NCBI GenBank assembly: GCA_003176075.1 | Contig: PSRN01000268.1 | Location: forward strand, 1-5,117 | From: Bdellovibrio sp. | GTDB taxonomy: Bacteria > Bdellovibrionota > Bdellovibrionia > Bdellovibrionales > Bdellovibrionaceae | Reading direction: 5' to 3' | Length of the DNA: 5,117 nt | Part shown: positions 1 to 5,117 of the stretch, one piece after another | Position numbering within the stretch: the stretch's first letter is position 1 | How the letters are laid out: each line of letters starts with the position of its first letter | Program-made: the position numbers and the translations under genes | Notes under the pieces: generated by a model | What the model was told of the DNA's origin: nothing | The model's database searches: none | Seen by the model: only the letters and a program-made list of their open reading frames with translations

Positions 1-1641
1 GAATCGGCGCAAGCCTACGATAACCGTTGTGGCTATTACCCACAAGGGGACACCACATCCCTCTGTCGTGGACAATCGCTTCCTTACGAAAAGACCCGCG
101 GCCGCAGTCACAGTCGTCTGGAGTGCAGCGGCAATCTCGATCATTTCATTCGTCGACCACAGGAGATCGAAAATTATGGTGATTGGGCGGCTTGGATTAA
201 GAACGAAGGACCCACCAGCCAAACGGCGTTTACAATGCGGCAGAAGCAACCGCTGATTGAGTGGCAGGGCCGGGTTCCTTACGAAGTCACTGAAACATGG
301 AACTGGATCGCCTGCGAACTGGGGGTCGATGGGTCTGCATGCGGTTATGACACAAAATGTGACGACGTTCCTTACTCATATTCTGAGTGCGATCGACAAA
401 ATCGCTGCCGAACCCATTCTGGAACGAAGCGAGTTTGCCACGAAGAAGCCAGAGCGTGCTACCACGATGTGCCCAGAACAGCCAGCCTCCACTGTAGCAA
501 TGAGGTCATGACTTATTCCGCTCGCTACTCACGCGATCCCAGCTGGAAACCGAGCTCACCCAAATACAATGAATTCATACCGAATAAGTATGATCTTTTG
601 CCAGGCGAAATGGAAGATGTGCAGGTTTACAATAGTTCCGAGTCCGGCACTGTCCTGAAACCAAAGGTTGAAATTGGCGATCCCTGGAACCTTTATCACA
701 TTTCTTTGTCAGGCTCGGCGATGGGAGCGAAATGCCAGCAGGACGCGCATGAAACACTGGACGTGACCATTGCAACTGAACATCGTCTCGTGAAGCCGTC
801 GCCGAACGCCTTTCGACTGCCGGTGAATTTTGAAGGAAAACGGGTCGATGCCCTGACTTGGATGATGGATACCGACACAGGTCTCAAGGCGAAGCCGAGA
901 ACTCTGCGGCTGAGTGACATTTCGGCCTCCATGGTGGGTCTTATCGCCCAGCAATCGCGCGCCAATGCGGGGAGAGAAACCTTAAAAAGGGAAATTGGCA
1001 AGGACGGCAATGCTGACCAAATGGCCAAAAACTCTCCCGCCCTGGATCCCTTCTTGAAGAACACCACGGTTCGAATTCAACTGGCCGAGAAGACCTGGTA
1101 TGGCACTTCCATATTTTCACCGCCCTTTTACCTGAGGGACTCCGATGCGGTGGTTTCGGCGAATCTTTCGCTGTCCAAGCTGCAATCGGTGCGCAATTCT
1201 GAATTCTGGGAAATTCCTCTGGATGACCCCGATGAAGGCGCGACAATTTACACTTATAGACGCTGGCTGCCACGATTCTTGGGACTTAAAAATAAGGAAC
1301 TGAAACCCTATCAGCGCTACATGCTTCGCTTTTCGATGTTCGAAAGAAATGTCCCTTTTTACGCGCAAAATTGCGATCAAAATGAATCGGAAGCGGCCTG
1401 TGTGAACGAGCCGGAAGGTGTCTTCTCCGCCCCCCTGGAAGTGACTTTCAAGACTTCCGATAAGATCGACTACCGACCGACTTGGCGAAAAATCCTTGAG
1501 TTCACCGCCGCCGATTACTTGACTCGCCACTACTTCCGTGGCGACGCGCCTGGCGATGACGACGCGAACGTGCTCAACACACCCAACGCGCCCAAACCGC
1601 CCAACGCGTCCAACATGTCCAAAGATCGAGGTGATCAATGA
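1..1641 (+). CDS. Cysteine-rich, probably exported protein of unknown function (5' end outside the window)
   Basis: The frame is open from the first base, so the true start lies upstream. An internal ATG at 235 is only residue 79 of the 546 visible codons and should not be taken as the start. I do not recognise the family. Fourteen cysteines are visible: residues 10, 22, 42, 105, 114, 120, 130, 136, 146, 153, 165, 245, 458 and 467. Eleven lie in the first 165 residues, which suggests a disulfide-bonded protein in the periplasm or on the surface. The middle and C-terminal parts are rich in Tyr, Trp and alternating polar and hydrophobic residues, and look beta-rich. No membrane segment or catalytic motif is evident. 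The tail is low-complexity (Asn/Pro/Ser, with an acidic Gly-Asp-Asp-Asp stretch before it). The stop overlaps the next start by four bases, so the two genes probably form one unit. The reading frame is certain; export is inferred, since the signal peptide is out of view. Confidence 0.85.
   Translation, partial: ESAQAYDNRCGYYPQGDTTSLCRGQSLPYEKTRGRSHSRLECSGNLDHFIRRPQEIENYGDWAAWIKNEGPTSQTAFTMRQKQPLIEWQGRVPYEVTETWNWIACELGVDGSACGYDTKCDDVPYSYSECDRQNRCRTHSGTKRVCHEEARACYHDVPRTASLHCSNEVMTYSARYSRDPSWKPSSPKYNEFIPNKYDLLPGEMEDVQVYNSSESGTVLKPKVEIGDPWNLYHISLSGSAMGAKCQQDAHETLDVTIATEHRLVKPSPNAFRLPVNFEGKRVDALTWMMDTDTGLKAKPRTLRLSDISASMVGLIAQQSRANAGRETLKREIGKDGNADQMAKNSPALDPFLKNTTVRIQLAEKTWYGTSIFSPPFYLRDSDAVVSANLSLSKLQSVRNSEFWEIPLDDPDEGATIYTYRRWLPRFLGLKNKELKPYQRYMLRFSMFERNVPFYAQNCDQNESEAACVNEPEGVFSAPLEVTFKTSDKIDYRPTWRKILEFTAADYLTRHYFRGDAPGDDDANVLNTPNAPKPPNASNMSKDRGDQ
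340..495 (+). other. Regular cysteine array in the cysteine-rich protein
   Basis: Seven cysteines (visible residues 114, 120, 130, 136, 146, 153, 165) follow the spacing C-x5-C-x9-C-x5-C-x9-C-x6-C-x11-C. This is close to a 16-residue unit C-x5-C-x9 occurring two and a half to three times. The first and third units also share a D-V-P after their second cysteine (CDDVP and CYHDVP). The even spacing is seen directly. That the cysteines form stacked disulfides is an inference. A metal site is less likely, because the spacings are not the short CxxC pairs typical of zinc or iron-sulfur binding. Confidence 0.6.
1576..1620 (+). repeat. Degenerate 9-nt in-frame tandem repeat, five units
   Basis: Five consecutive 9-nt units follow the pattern AAC/A-NNN-YCC and encode NTP, NAP, KPP, NAS and NMS. 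The tract lies seven codons before the stop of the cysteine-rich protein. The third base of each unit's last codon is always C, and the second and fourth units differ by one base, so this looks like an expanded DNA repeat that has since diverged. The protein tail it makes would be flexible and disordered. Confidence 0.75.
1628..1641 (+). promoter_or_regulatory. Shine-Dalgarno and ATGA stop/start overlap coupling the first two genes
   Basis: GAGGTG at 1628-1633 lies four bases before the ATG at 1638 and is still inside the upstream coding sequence. The TGA stop of the upstream gene (1639-1641) shares bases with that ATG, forming ATGA. This arrangement normally gives translational coupling, so the second protein is expected to be made in proportion to the first. 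It also fixes the start of the second gene. Confidence 0.8.
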
Positions 1642-1790
1642 AATTTCGTATTTTACTTTCGCAAGCTAATAAACCTTCTCGAACAAAACTTTCTCAAACA
1701 AAATTTTCGCGAGCTAAACTTTCTCGAGAAAACGTTTTTCAGGTCATTCTTGCTTATGCCATGGTGACGACCTCGCAGTTCGCTCTGGCC
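1638..1790 (+). other. Signal peptide with an unusually long repetitive n-region
   Basis: Residues 1-51 form a Sec-type signal peptide. The n-region of about 32 residues carries many Lys and Arg, the hydrophobic core runs from Val33 through VILAYAMV, and the predicted cut is after Ala51 (motif ALA before Gln52). Typical n-regions are only a few residues long. The extra length comes from the pentapeptide repeat described separately. No alternative ATG, GTG or TTG between Met1 and the hydrophobic core would give a shorter peptide. Confidence 0.75.
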
Positions 1791-3071
1791 CAAGGTGTGG
1801 ATCGGTTGACTCAGTTCGATCGGATCAAGGGCAGAGTCGCAGAGATCGAAGCGAAACGAAATGAACGAGTTCAGAAGTTGCACGGGCAATTGAACACGGG
1901 TCTCCAACTTTCCGACAAAGTGTTGGGTCAGCTCCGAAGTTTCACCGCGGACGAGGGTGATCCGTTAAATTCCTCGGCTTACCTGTTCAAGCAGCTGCTC
2001 AGCCAAGCGAATGATCATATGGTTAGCGTGATCAGGCAGGCTCCGCCGATTCCGATCGATCCGAAGATGACTGTTGATGACCTGCAAGTCAAACAAGCCG
2101 CTCAAAACGTCGATGCCTGCATTCCGGTCGTTAAGCAAACGGTGGGACTGGACAATCTGTTGGGTGAGATCATGTTCAAGCTCGACCGAATGAAAAAGAA
2201 GGAAGCCGTGGAGAGGCCATTGAGCCCCGCCGAGCTTGCGGCATCAAGCACTTTGCGCGAAATCACCGCCGCCGGGCCGAAATCAGCCGACCGCAAATCG
2301 ATCATTGATATTCTCGGCGACGTCCACGACCTGCAGCTGATGATGGGCCGTCTTCGCATTGTTCACTTCACGCGAGACCAAAATACGAAGCTCAATTCCG
2401 AAAAGTTAGGCTACGATAAGAAAGTTTCCTTGAGCCTCAGCATGCTCGTGTCCGTGCGCTCACGGGAAGACGAGGCTTTTCTGCGGGTCCAACAATGTCT
2501 CGTCGATTATTTTACCGAGCAAAAGCGGGTCTTCGGAACCCGCCTGGAGGAGATCAAAGAGCGCCGGGCCGAGAGCTCCTCAACAATCTTTTCGCAAGCC
2601 GGGTTATTTTCAGAGCCCAAATTGCTCGAACTGATCCAGTATAAAGATTCACAACGGGAAGCCGCCCGACTCAAGTTTTTGCTTGAGGATAGAACGTTCA
2701 AAGATACGGGCGAAGAAGCTGATTTTATCGAAGGGCGCCTGGCCCGACTGGAAAAAGCACTTCCTTTTTTGGAGAATCGGTTGATGGGGGCTACTCGCGC
2801 CCATCAGTTTGTGAGCGCCCTCACCGTCGCACAACAGAATTATTTGATTGATTTATTCCTTCAGGCGATTGCCGACGACATTCCTGTCACCGGTCAGGTC
2901 GATGCTCTTCAAAGCTTGGCCATGAAAGACGAATCCAATGTGGGCGCATGGATCTATTATCGTCAGATTTCGCGGGACCTCGACACCCTCGAAGCCACGC
3001 TGAAAGAGGAGCGTGCAAAGGCTATCAGCAGTGAAGAGGATCGCAAAGCAATTCTAAAGGGCCAGAACTAA
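1638..3071 (+). CDS. Exported helical protein of unknown function
   Basis: This is a 477-residue protein that I do not recognise. It begins with a long basic n-region (residues 1-32), then a hydrophobic core from Val33 and an Ala-Leu-Ala-Gln junction typical of signal peptidase I cleavage after Ala51. The mature part is dominated by charged, amphipathic helices, for example 53-85, 300-315, 340-380 and 445-475, with coiled-coil character at both ends. It has two cysteines, Cys161 and Cys287, and no lipobox, so it is predicted to be a soluble periplasmic or secreted protein rather than a lipoprotein. No enzymatic motif was found. The overlap with the upstream cysteine-rich protein suggests the two products act together, perhaps as an envelope or secreted complex; that is inference. 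It ends two bases before the convergent thiolase gene. Confidence 0.9.
   Translation: MKFRILLSQANKPSRTKLSQTKFSRAKLSRENVFQVILAYAMVTTSQFALAQGVDRLTQFDRIKGRVAEIEAKRNERVQKLHGQLNTGLQLSDKVLGQLRSFTADEGDPLNSSAYLFKQLLSQANDHMVSVIRQAPPIPIDPKMTVDDLQVKQAAQNVDACIPVVKQTVGLDNLLGEIMFKLDRMKKKEAVERPLSPAELAASSTLREITAAGPKSADRKSIIDILGDVHDLQLMMGRLRIVHFTRDQNTKLNSEKLGYDKKVSLSLSMLVSVRSREDEAFLRVQQCLVDYFTEQKRVFGTRLEEIKERRAESSSTIFSQAGLFSEPKLLELIQYKDSQREAARLKFLLEDRTFKDTGEEADFIEGRLARLEKALPFLENRLMGATRAHQFVSALTVAQQNYLIDLFLQAIADDIPVTGQVDALQSLAMKDESNVGAWIYYRQISRDLDTLEATLKEERAKAISSEEDRKAILKGQN
1677..1733 (+). repeat. Degenerate 15-nt in-frame tandem repeat in the signal peptide n-region
   Basis: Three full 15-nt units and a partial fourth encode SRTKL, SQTKF, SRAKL and SREN. 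The consensus is Ser-(Arg/Gln)-(Thr/Ala)-Lys-(Leu/Phe). The preceding codons at 1659-1676 (SQANKP) look like a further, more diverged unit with one extra codon. The DNA units share TCT-CRA at the start and AAA-CTT or AAA-TTT at the end. The tract is AT-rich and adds positive charge in front of the signal peptide core. Confidence 0.8.
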
Positions 3072-3073
3072 TC

Positions 3074-4432
3074 TTAGCTCTCCAGAATCGCCGCCACACC
3101 CATTCCACCCGCCGTACAGATGGAAATCAAGCCGCGACCACCTTGCCCTTTCGTCTTGGACAACATCTTTGCAAGACTGCCAACCAAACGACCGCCGGTG
3201 GCCGCAAAGGGATGACCGAGCGCCAGGCTGCCGCCTTTGATGTTCATTTTAGTCCGATCAATCGTGCCGAGTGGCTCGGAACGGCCTAAAATTTTGGAGC
3301 AATATTCCGCCGACTCCCAGGCCGCCAGAGTACACAGAACCTGACCGGCGAAGGCTTCGTGAATTTCGTAGTAATCAAAGTCTTGCAATTCCAGCCGATT
3401 CCTCAGGAGCAGTTGATTAACCGCGATGGTCGGAGCCATCAATAGACCAGCGCCGGCCACGAAGTTGACGGCTGCAGATTGGAAGTCAGCGAAATAGGCT
3501 AGAATTGGCAGGTTGTGCTTTTTGGCGTAATCTTCGCTCGCCAATAGAACCACTGAAGCACCGTCAGTCAAAGCCGTGCTGTTGCCGGCGGTCAAAGTCC
3601 CCTTGCCAGTGAAATCAAAGGCGGGCTTGAGTTTAGACAGTTTTTCGATCGTCGTATCAGGTCTGAGAATAGCGTCTGTTTTGAGCCCCTTGAATTCAAA
3701 AACAAGATCCTGATAAAAACCTTCATTGTAAGCGCTCGCGCCGTTCGTATGACTCATCAGCGCCAGCTCATCTTGGTCTCTTTGGCTGATGCGCCACTCT
3801 TGCACCATTTTTTCAGCGTGCTGACCCATGGATAATCCGGTGCGAGGCTCAATAACGGCGGGAAATTTTGGCTTGAGATCTTTAAAGTTTATGGAAAATA
3901 GATTCTTGATTTTTGCAAAAGCGGTCTTGGATTTTTGCGCCTCCAACAACTTCCAAGTGAAATCATGAGAAAGAACTCCTTGAATATCACTATTGGTGTC
4001 CGCCCCGCCGCCGATGCCCGCTTCAATCTGGCCCGCCGCGATCTTCAGGGCGATGTGGGAAATCGTCTCGAGTCCAGTGCCGCAAGCCCTTTGAACATCA
4101 TAAGCGGGAGTGTCCGCGTGCAAGCCAGAACCCAGGACACATTCCCTGGCGAGGTTCCAATCCTCGGCATTCTTCATCACCGCACCCAGAGCAACGTCGC
4201 CCAGAGTCTTATTTGCCAAGCCAAATTTGTCCACAAGACGGTTCAGCGATTCTGTTAGGAGGGCCTTATTGGAGGTCCGCGAATAATGCGTCATCGATTT
4301 AGTGAAAGGAGTCCGTTGCCCGCCGATGATCGCCACTCTTCTAAAGATTCGATTTTGGATGTTCGTGCCGCTGCTCGTACCAATGTTGGCGCCACTGTTC
4401 ATGCCACCATTCGTATCCCTTTGATTGTTCAT
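3074..4432 (-). CDS. Thiolase (acetyl-CoA C-acyltransferase), FadI/FadA2 type
   Basis: This 452-residue cytoplasmic enzyme should catalyse thiolytic cleavage of 3-ketoacyl-CoA to acyl-CoA plus acetyl-CoA, or the reverse condensation of two acyl-CoAs. The thiolase core begins at about residue 32 (RVAIIGGQRTPF). Cys117 in RACGTGLE is the acyl-accepting nucleophile. His358 in HEAFA, His407 in GHPFAATGGR and Cys439 in CTAGGMG complete the active site. HEAFA rather than NEAFA, together with the length, places it with long thiolases such as FadI, the trifunctional-protein beta subunit and mycobacterial FadA2, not with short FadA or PhaA. About 30 residues of Asn/Gly/Ser/Thr-rich repeat precede the core. 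Met1 is preferred over Met11 because a strong Shine-Dalgarno precedes it. It is divergent from a tetR gene and shares its operator region. No hydratase/dehydrogenase partner is in view, so the chain length of its substrate cannot be told. Confidence 0.95.
   Translation of the reverse strand: MNNQRDTNGGMNSGANIGTSSGTNIQNRIFRRVAIIGGQRTPFTKSMTHYSRTSNKALLTESLNRLVDKFGLANKTLGDVALGAVMKNAEDWNLARECVLGSGLHADTPAYDVQRACGTGLETISHIALKIAAGQIEAGIGGGADTNSDIQGVLSHDFTWKLLEAQKSKTAFAKIKNLFSINFKDLKPKFPAVIEPRTGLSMGQHAEKMVQEWRISQRDQDELALMSHTNGASAYNEGFYQDLVFEFKGLKTDAILRPDTTIEKLSKLKPAFDFTGKGTLTAGNSTALTDGASVVLLASEDYAKKHNLPILAYFADFQSAAVNFVAGAGLLMAPTIAVNQLLLRNRLELQDFDYYEIHEAFAGQVLCTLAAWESAEYCSKILGRSEPLGTIDRTKMNIKGGSLALGHPFAATGGRLVGSLAKMLSKTKGQGGRGLISICTAGGMGVAAILES
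4355..4414 (-). repeat. Degenerate 12-nt in-frame tandem repeat at the thiolase N-terminus
   Basis: Five 12-nt units, read on the minus strand, encode TNGG, MNSG, ANIG, TSSG and TNIQ. The shared pattern is x-(Asn/Ser)-x-Gly, with an ACG, ATG or GCC codon first and usually GGC or GGT last. The tract makes residues 7-26, ahead of the conserved thiolase core, so it adds a flexible extension that family members lack. Confidence 0.75.
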
Positions 4433-4438
4433 GTCCTT

Positions 4439-4443
4439 TCCTT
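4439..4443 (-). promoter_or_regulatory. Shine-Dalgarno of the thiolase gene
   Basis: On the minus strand AAGGA lies six bases before the ATG at 4432, within a purine-rich leader that also contains GAGGG at 4444-4448. This supports Met1 as the start and contrasts with the divergent tetR gene, which has no recognisable ribosome binding site. Confidence 0.75.
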
Positions 4444-4458
4444 CCCTCTATTTCCTTG

Positions 4459-4487
4459 TTGATATTCTACCTACTGGTAGGTAGAAT
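4459..4487 (+). promoter_or_regulatory. Predicted sigma70-type promoter of tetR
   Basis: TTGATA at 4459-4464 (five of six matches to TTGACA) is followed by a 17-bp spacer and TAGAAT at 4482-4487 (five of six matches to TATAAT). The optimal spacing makes this a strong prediction. Seven bases past the -10 box is G4494, the first base of the GTG start codon, so the transcript is expected to begin at or within a base or two of the coding sequence. The promoter lies wholly in the palindrome. Confidence 0.75.
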
Positions 4488-4492
4488 ATCAA
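4464..4492 (-). promoter_or_regulatory. Predicted sigma70-type promoter of the thiolase gene
   Basis: On the minus strand TTGATA (4492 down to 4487), a 17-bp spacer and TAGAAT (4469 down to 4464) mirror the tetR promoter exactly. The expected start is an A near 4457, giving a leader of about 25 nt that carries the Shine-Dalgarno sequence. Because it overlaps the opposite promoter over nearly its whole length, polymerase could occupy only one of the two at a time. Confidence 0.75.
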
Positions 4493-4493
4493 G

Positions 4494-5117
4494 GTGAAGA
4501 AAAAATATGATCAATATGAACAATTTGATCAAACTGAGGCGGATGCGAAAGCCAATGAGACCAAGAAGAAGGCCCTCCGGTTGGCCGCCAAGTATTTGCA
4601 AACCCGGGGAGTCAATGGATTCAGCTTTCAGGACATCGCCGATGATCTTGCGATTAAAAAGGCAAGCCTCCATTACTATTTTGCTTCCAAGGATGAGCTG
4701 TTAGCTGAGCTTCTTCAGAATTACTTGTCGGCCTTTCACCAATGGACTTTGAGGTTTAAGAACCGGACAGCCAGGCAGAAGCTCAGAGCCGTCGTCCGGC
4801 TTTTTGCCGATCTCGCGGGAAAAGATCATCGAATTTGCCCCGGCGGAGCCCTTGCCGCGGATTTCCAGTCGCTATCGAGTGCCAATAAATCGAATTTTCA
4901 AAGTTTGCATCACGCGCAACGGGAATGGTTGACCGCAACGATCAACCAAGGAATTCAGGAAAATTCGATTAGAAAAGTTATTTCGCCGGCTGAAACGACG
5001 GATACATTCATGTCTGTCATTCAAGGAGCGCTGCAAATTGCTCGACTGAGATCAGACAGCGGTTTGGCCGGAAAAATAATGATGGACTATTTGGCTGGTC
5101 TGTTGAAAAGTGTACCC
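4494..5117 (+). CDS. TetR/AcrR-family transcriptional repressor (3' end outside the window)
   Basis: The frame gives 208 codons without a stop. TetR proteins are usually 190-220 residues, so little is missing. After a polar extension (residues 1-23), helix 1 is KALRLAAKYLQTRGVNGFS and the helix-turn-helix spans about residues 43-63 with the signature SLHYYFASKDEL (58-69). The ligand domain follows. It holds the only cysteine, Cys115, in ICPGGALAAD, a segment that resembles the C(x)GGxLAAD/E motif of some TetR subfamilies. Residues 180-208 look like the last dimerisation helices. The start is GTG at 4494: the TAG at 4482-4484 closes the frame upstream, no in-frame ATG occurs before residue 180, and the next in-frame TTG codons fall inside helix 1. 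It probably represses itself and the divergent thiolase through the palindrome between them. An acyl-CoA or fatty-acid ligand is plausible from context but unproven. Confidence 0.92.
   Translation, partial: MKKKYDQYEQFDQTEADAKANETKKKALRLAAKYLQTRGVNGFSFQDIADDLAIKKASLHYYFASKDELLAELLQNYLSAFHQWTLRFKNRTARQKLRAVVRLFADLAGKDHRICPGGALAADFQSLSSANKSNFQSLHHAQREWLTATINQGIQENSIRKVISPAETTDTFMSVIQGALQIARLRSDSGLAGKIMMDYLAGLLKSVP
4506..4532 (+). repeat. Degenerate 9-nt in-frame tandem repeat at the TetR N-terminus
   Basis: Three 9-nt units encode YDQ, YEQ and FDQ (residues 5-13). All end in CAA and begin with TAT or TTT. They lie in a polar extension ahead of helix 1, where TetR proteins vary freely. With only three units, chance similarity cannot be excluded as firmly as for the other tracts. 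Confidence 0.55.

Larger units (their letters stand above)
4459..4492. promoter_or_regulatory. Perfect 34-bp palindrome, predicted TetR-family operator
   Basis: The left arm TTGATATTCTACCTAC (4459-4474) and its exact reverse complement (4477-4492) flank a central TG. Symmetry breaks at 4458/4493. The core CTACCTAC-TG-GTAGGTAG (4467-4484) has the size and two-fold symmetry of TetR-family operators. Its position between a tetR gene and the divergent gene is the classical arrangement for autoregulation plus control of the neighbour. The palindrome covers both promoters completely, so bound repressor should block both. It is not a terminator: no T-run follows on either strand. Confidence 0.85.

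Noticed and set aside
235..237. ATG at 235 as the start of the cysteine-rich gene
   Set aside because: The frame is open for 78 codons upstream to the window edge, those codons include three cysteines consistent with the rest of the domain, and no Shine-Dalgarno or signal peptide follows this ATG.
29..256. Open frame of 75 codons on the plus strand at the left edge
   Set aside because: It overlaps, in another frame, a longer frame that is open from base 1 and continues to 1641, and its composition is not protein-like.
1117..1638. Open frame of 173 codons on the minus strand opposite the cysteine-rich gene
   Set aside because: It is antisense to a continuous coding frame, and its predicted product has an unnatural Val/Gly/Arg run that mirrors the 9-nt repeat on the other strand.
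1720..1731. Perfect 12-bp palindrome TTTCTCGAGAAA inside the signal peptide coding region
   Set aside because: It arises from the overlap of two repeat units, sits within coding sequence and has no matching regulator or second copy in the window.
3935..4258. Open frame of 107 codons on the plus strand inside the thiolase gene
   Set aside because: It lies wholly antisense to a well-supported enzyme with all catalytic motifs, has no convincing ribosome binding site and encodes nothing recognisable.
4459..4492. The palindrome as an intrinsic terminator hairpin
   Set aside because: It lies between two divergent start codons, not after a gene, and neither strand has a T-run directly after the arm.
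4467..4673. Open frame of 68 codons on the minus strand opposite the tetR start
   Set aside because: It is antisense to the clear helix-turn-helix of TetR, and its hydrophobic stretch is just the complement of lysine-rich codons.

Overview
The window looks like chromosomal DNA from a Gram-negative bacterium of mid-range base composition. It carries an exported protein with a type I signal peptide, a FadI/FadA2-type thiolase and a TetR regulator. The style, with large secreted proteins of no recognisable family, would suit a Bdellovibrionota-like lineage. That is a weak inference, because no rRNA or taxonomic marker is present.

Layout. Positions 1-1641 (+) hold the 3' part of a gene already open at the left edge. 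It encodes a cysteine-rich, probably extracytoplasmic protein that I do not recognise. Its stop overlaps the start of the next gene (1638-3071, +) in an ATGA, so the two are almost certainly co-transcribed and translationally coupled. The second gene encodes a mostly helical exported protein, also unrecognised. Two bases later ends a convergent gene (3074-4432, -), a full-length thiolase with all catalytic motifs. Divergent from it, across 61 bp, is a TetR-family repressor (4494 to beyond 5117, +) that starts at GTG and has almost its whole length in the window.

The control region between thiolase and tetR is the most striking part. A perfect inverted repeat with 16-bp arms and a 2-bp centre (4459-4492) contains a good sigma70-type promoter on each strand: TTGATA, 17 bp, TAGAAT. 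The two promoters lie exactly on top of each other in opposite directions, and the palindrome is the obvious TetR operator. The expected start point of the tetR transcript falls on its GTG codon, which predicts a leaderless mRNA. The thiolase transcript instead gets a leader of about 25 nt with a strong Shine-Dalgarno sequence. The simplest reading is an autoregulated repressor controlling a thiolase in acyl-CoA metabolism.

A second pattern crosses gene boundaries. All four proteins carry a short, degenerate, codon-phased tandem repeat close to one end: 9-nt period at the C-terminus of gene 1, 15-nt at the N-terminus of gene 2, 12-nt at the N-terminus of the thiolase and 9-nt at the N-terminus of TetR. 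No rRNA, tRNA, CRISPR array, insertion sequence or recognisable intrinsic terminator was seen. No stretch longer than 300 bases lacks a gene.
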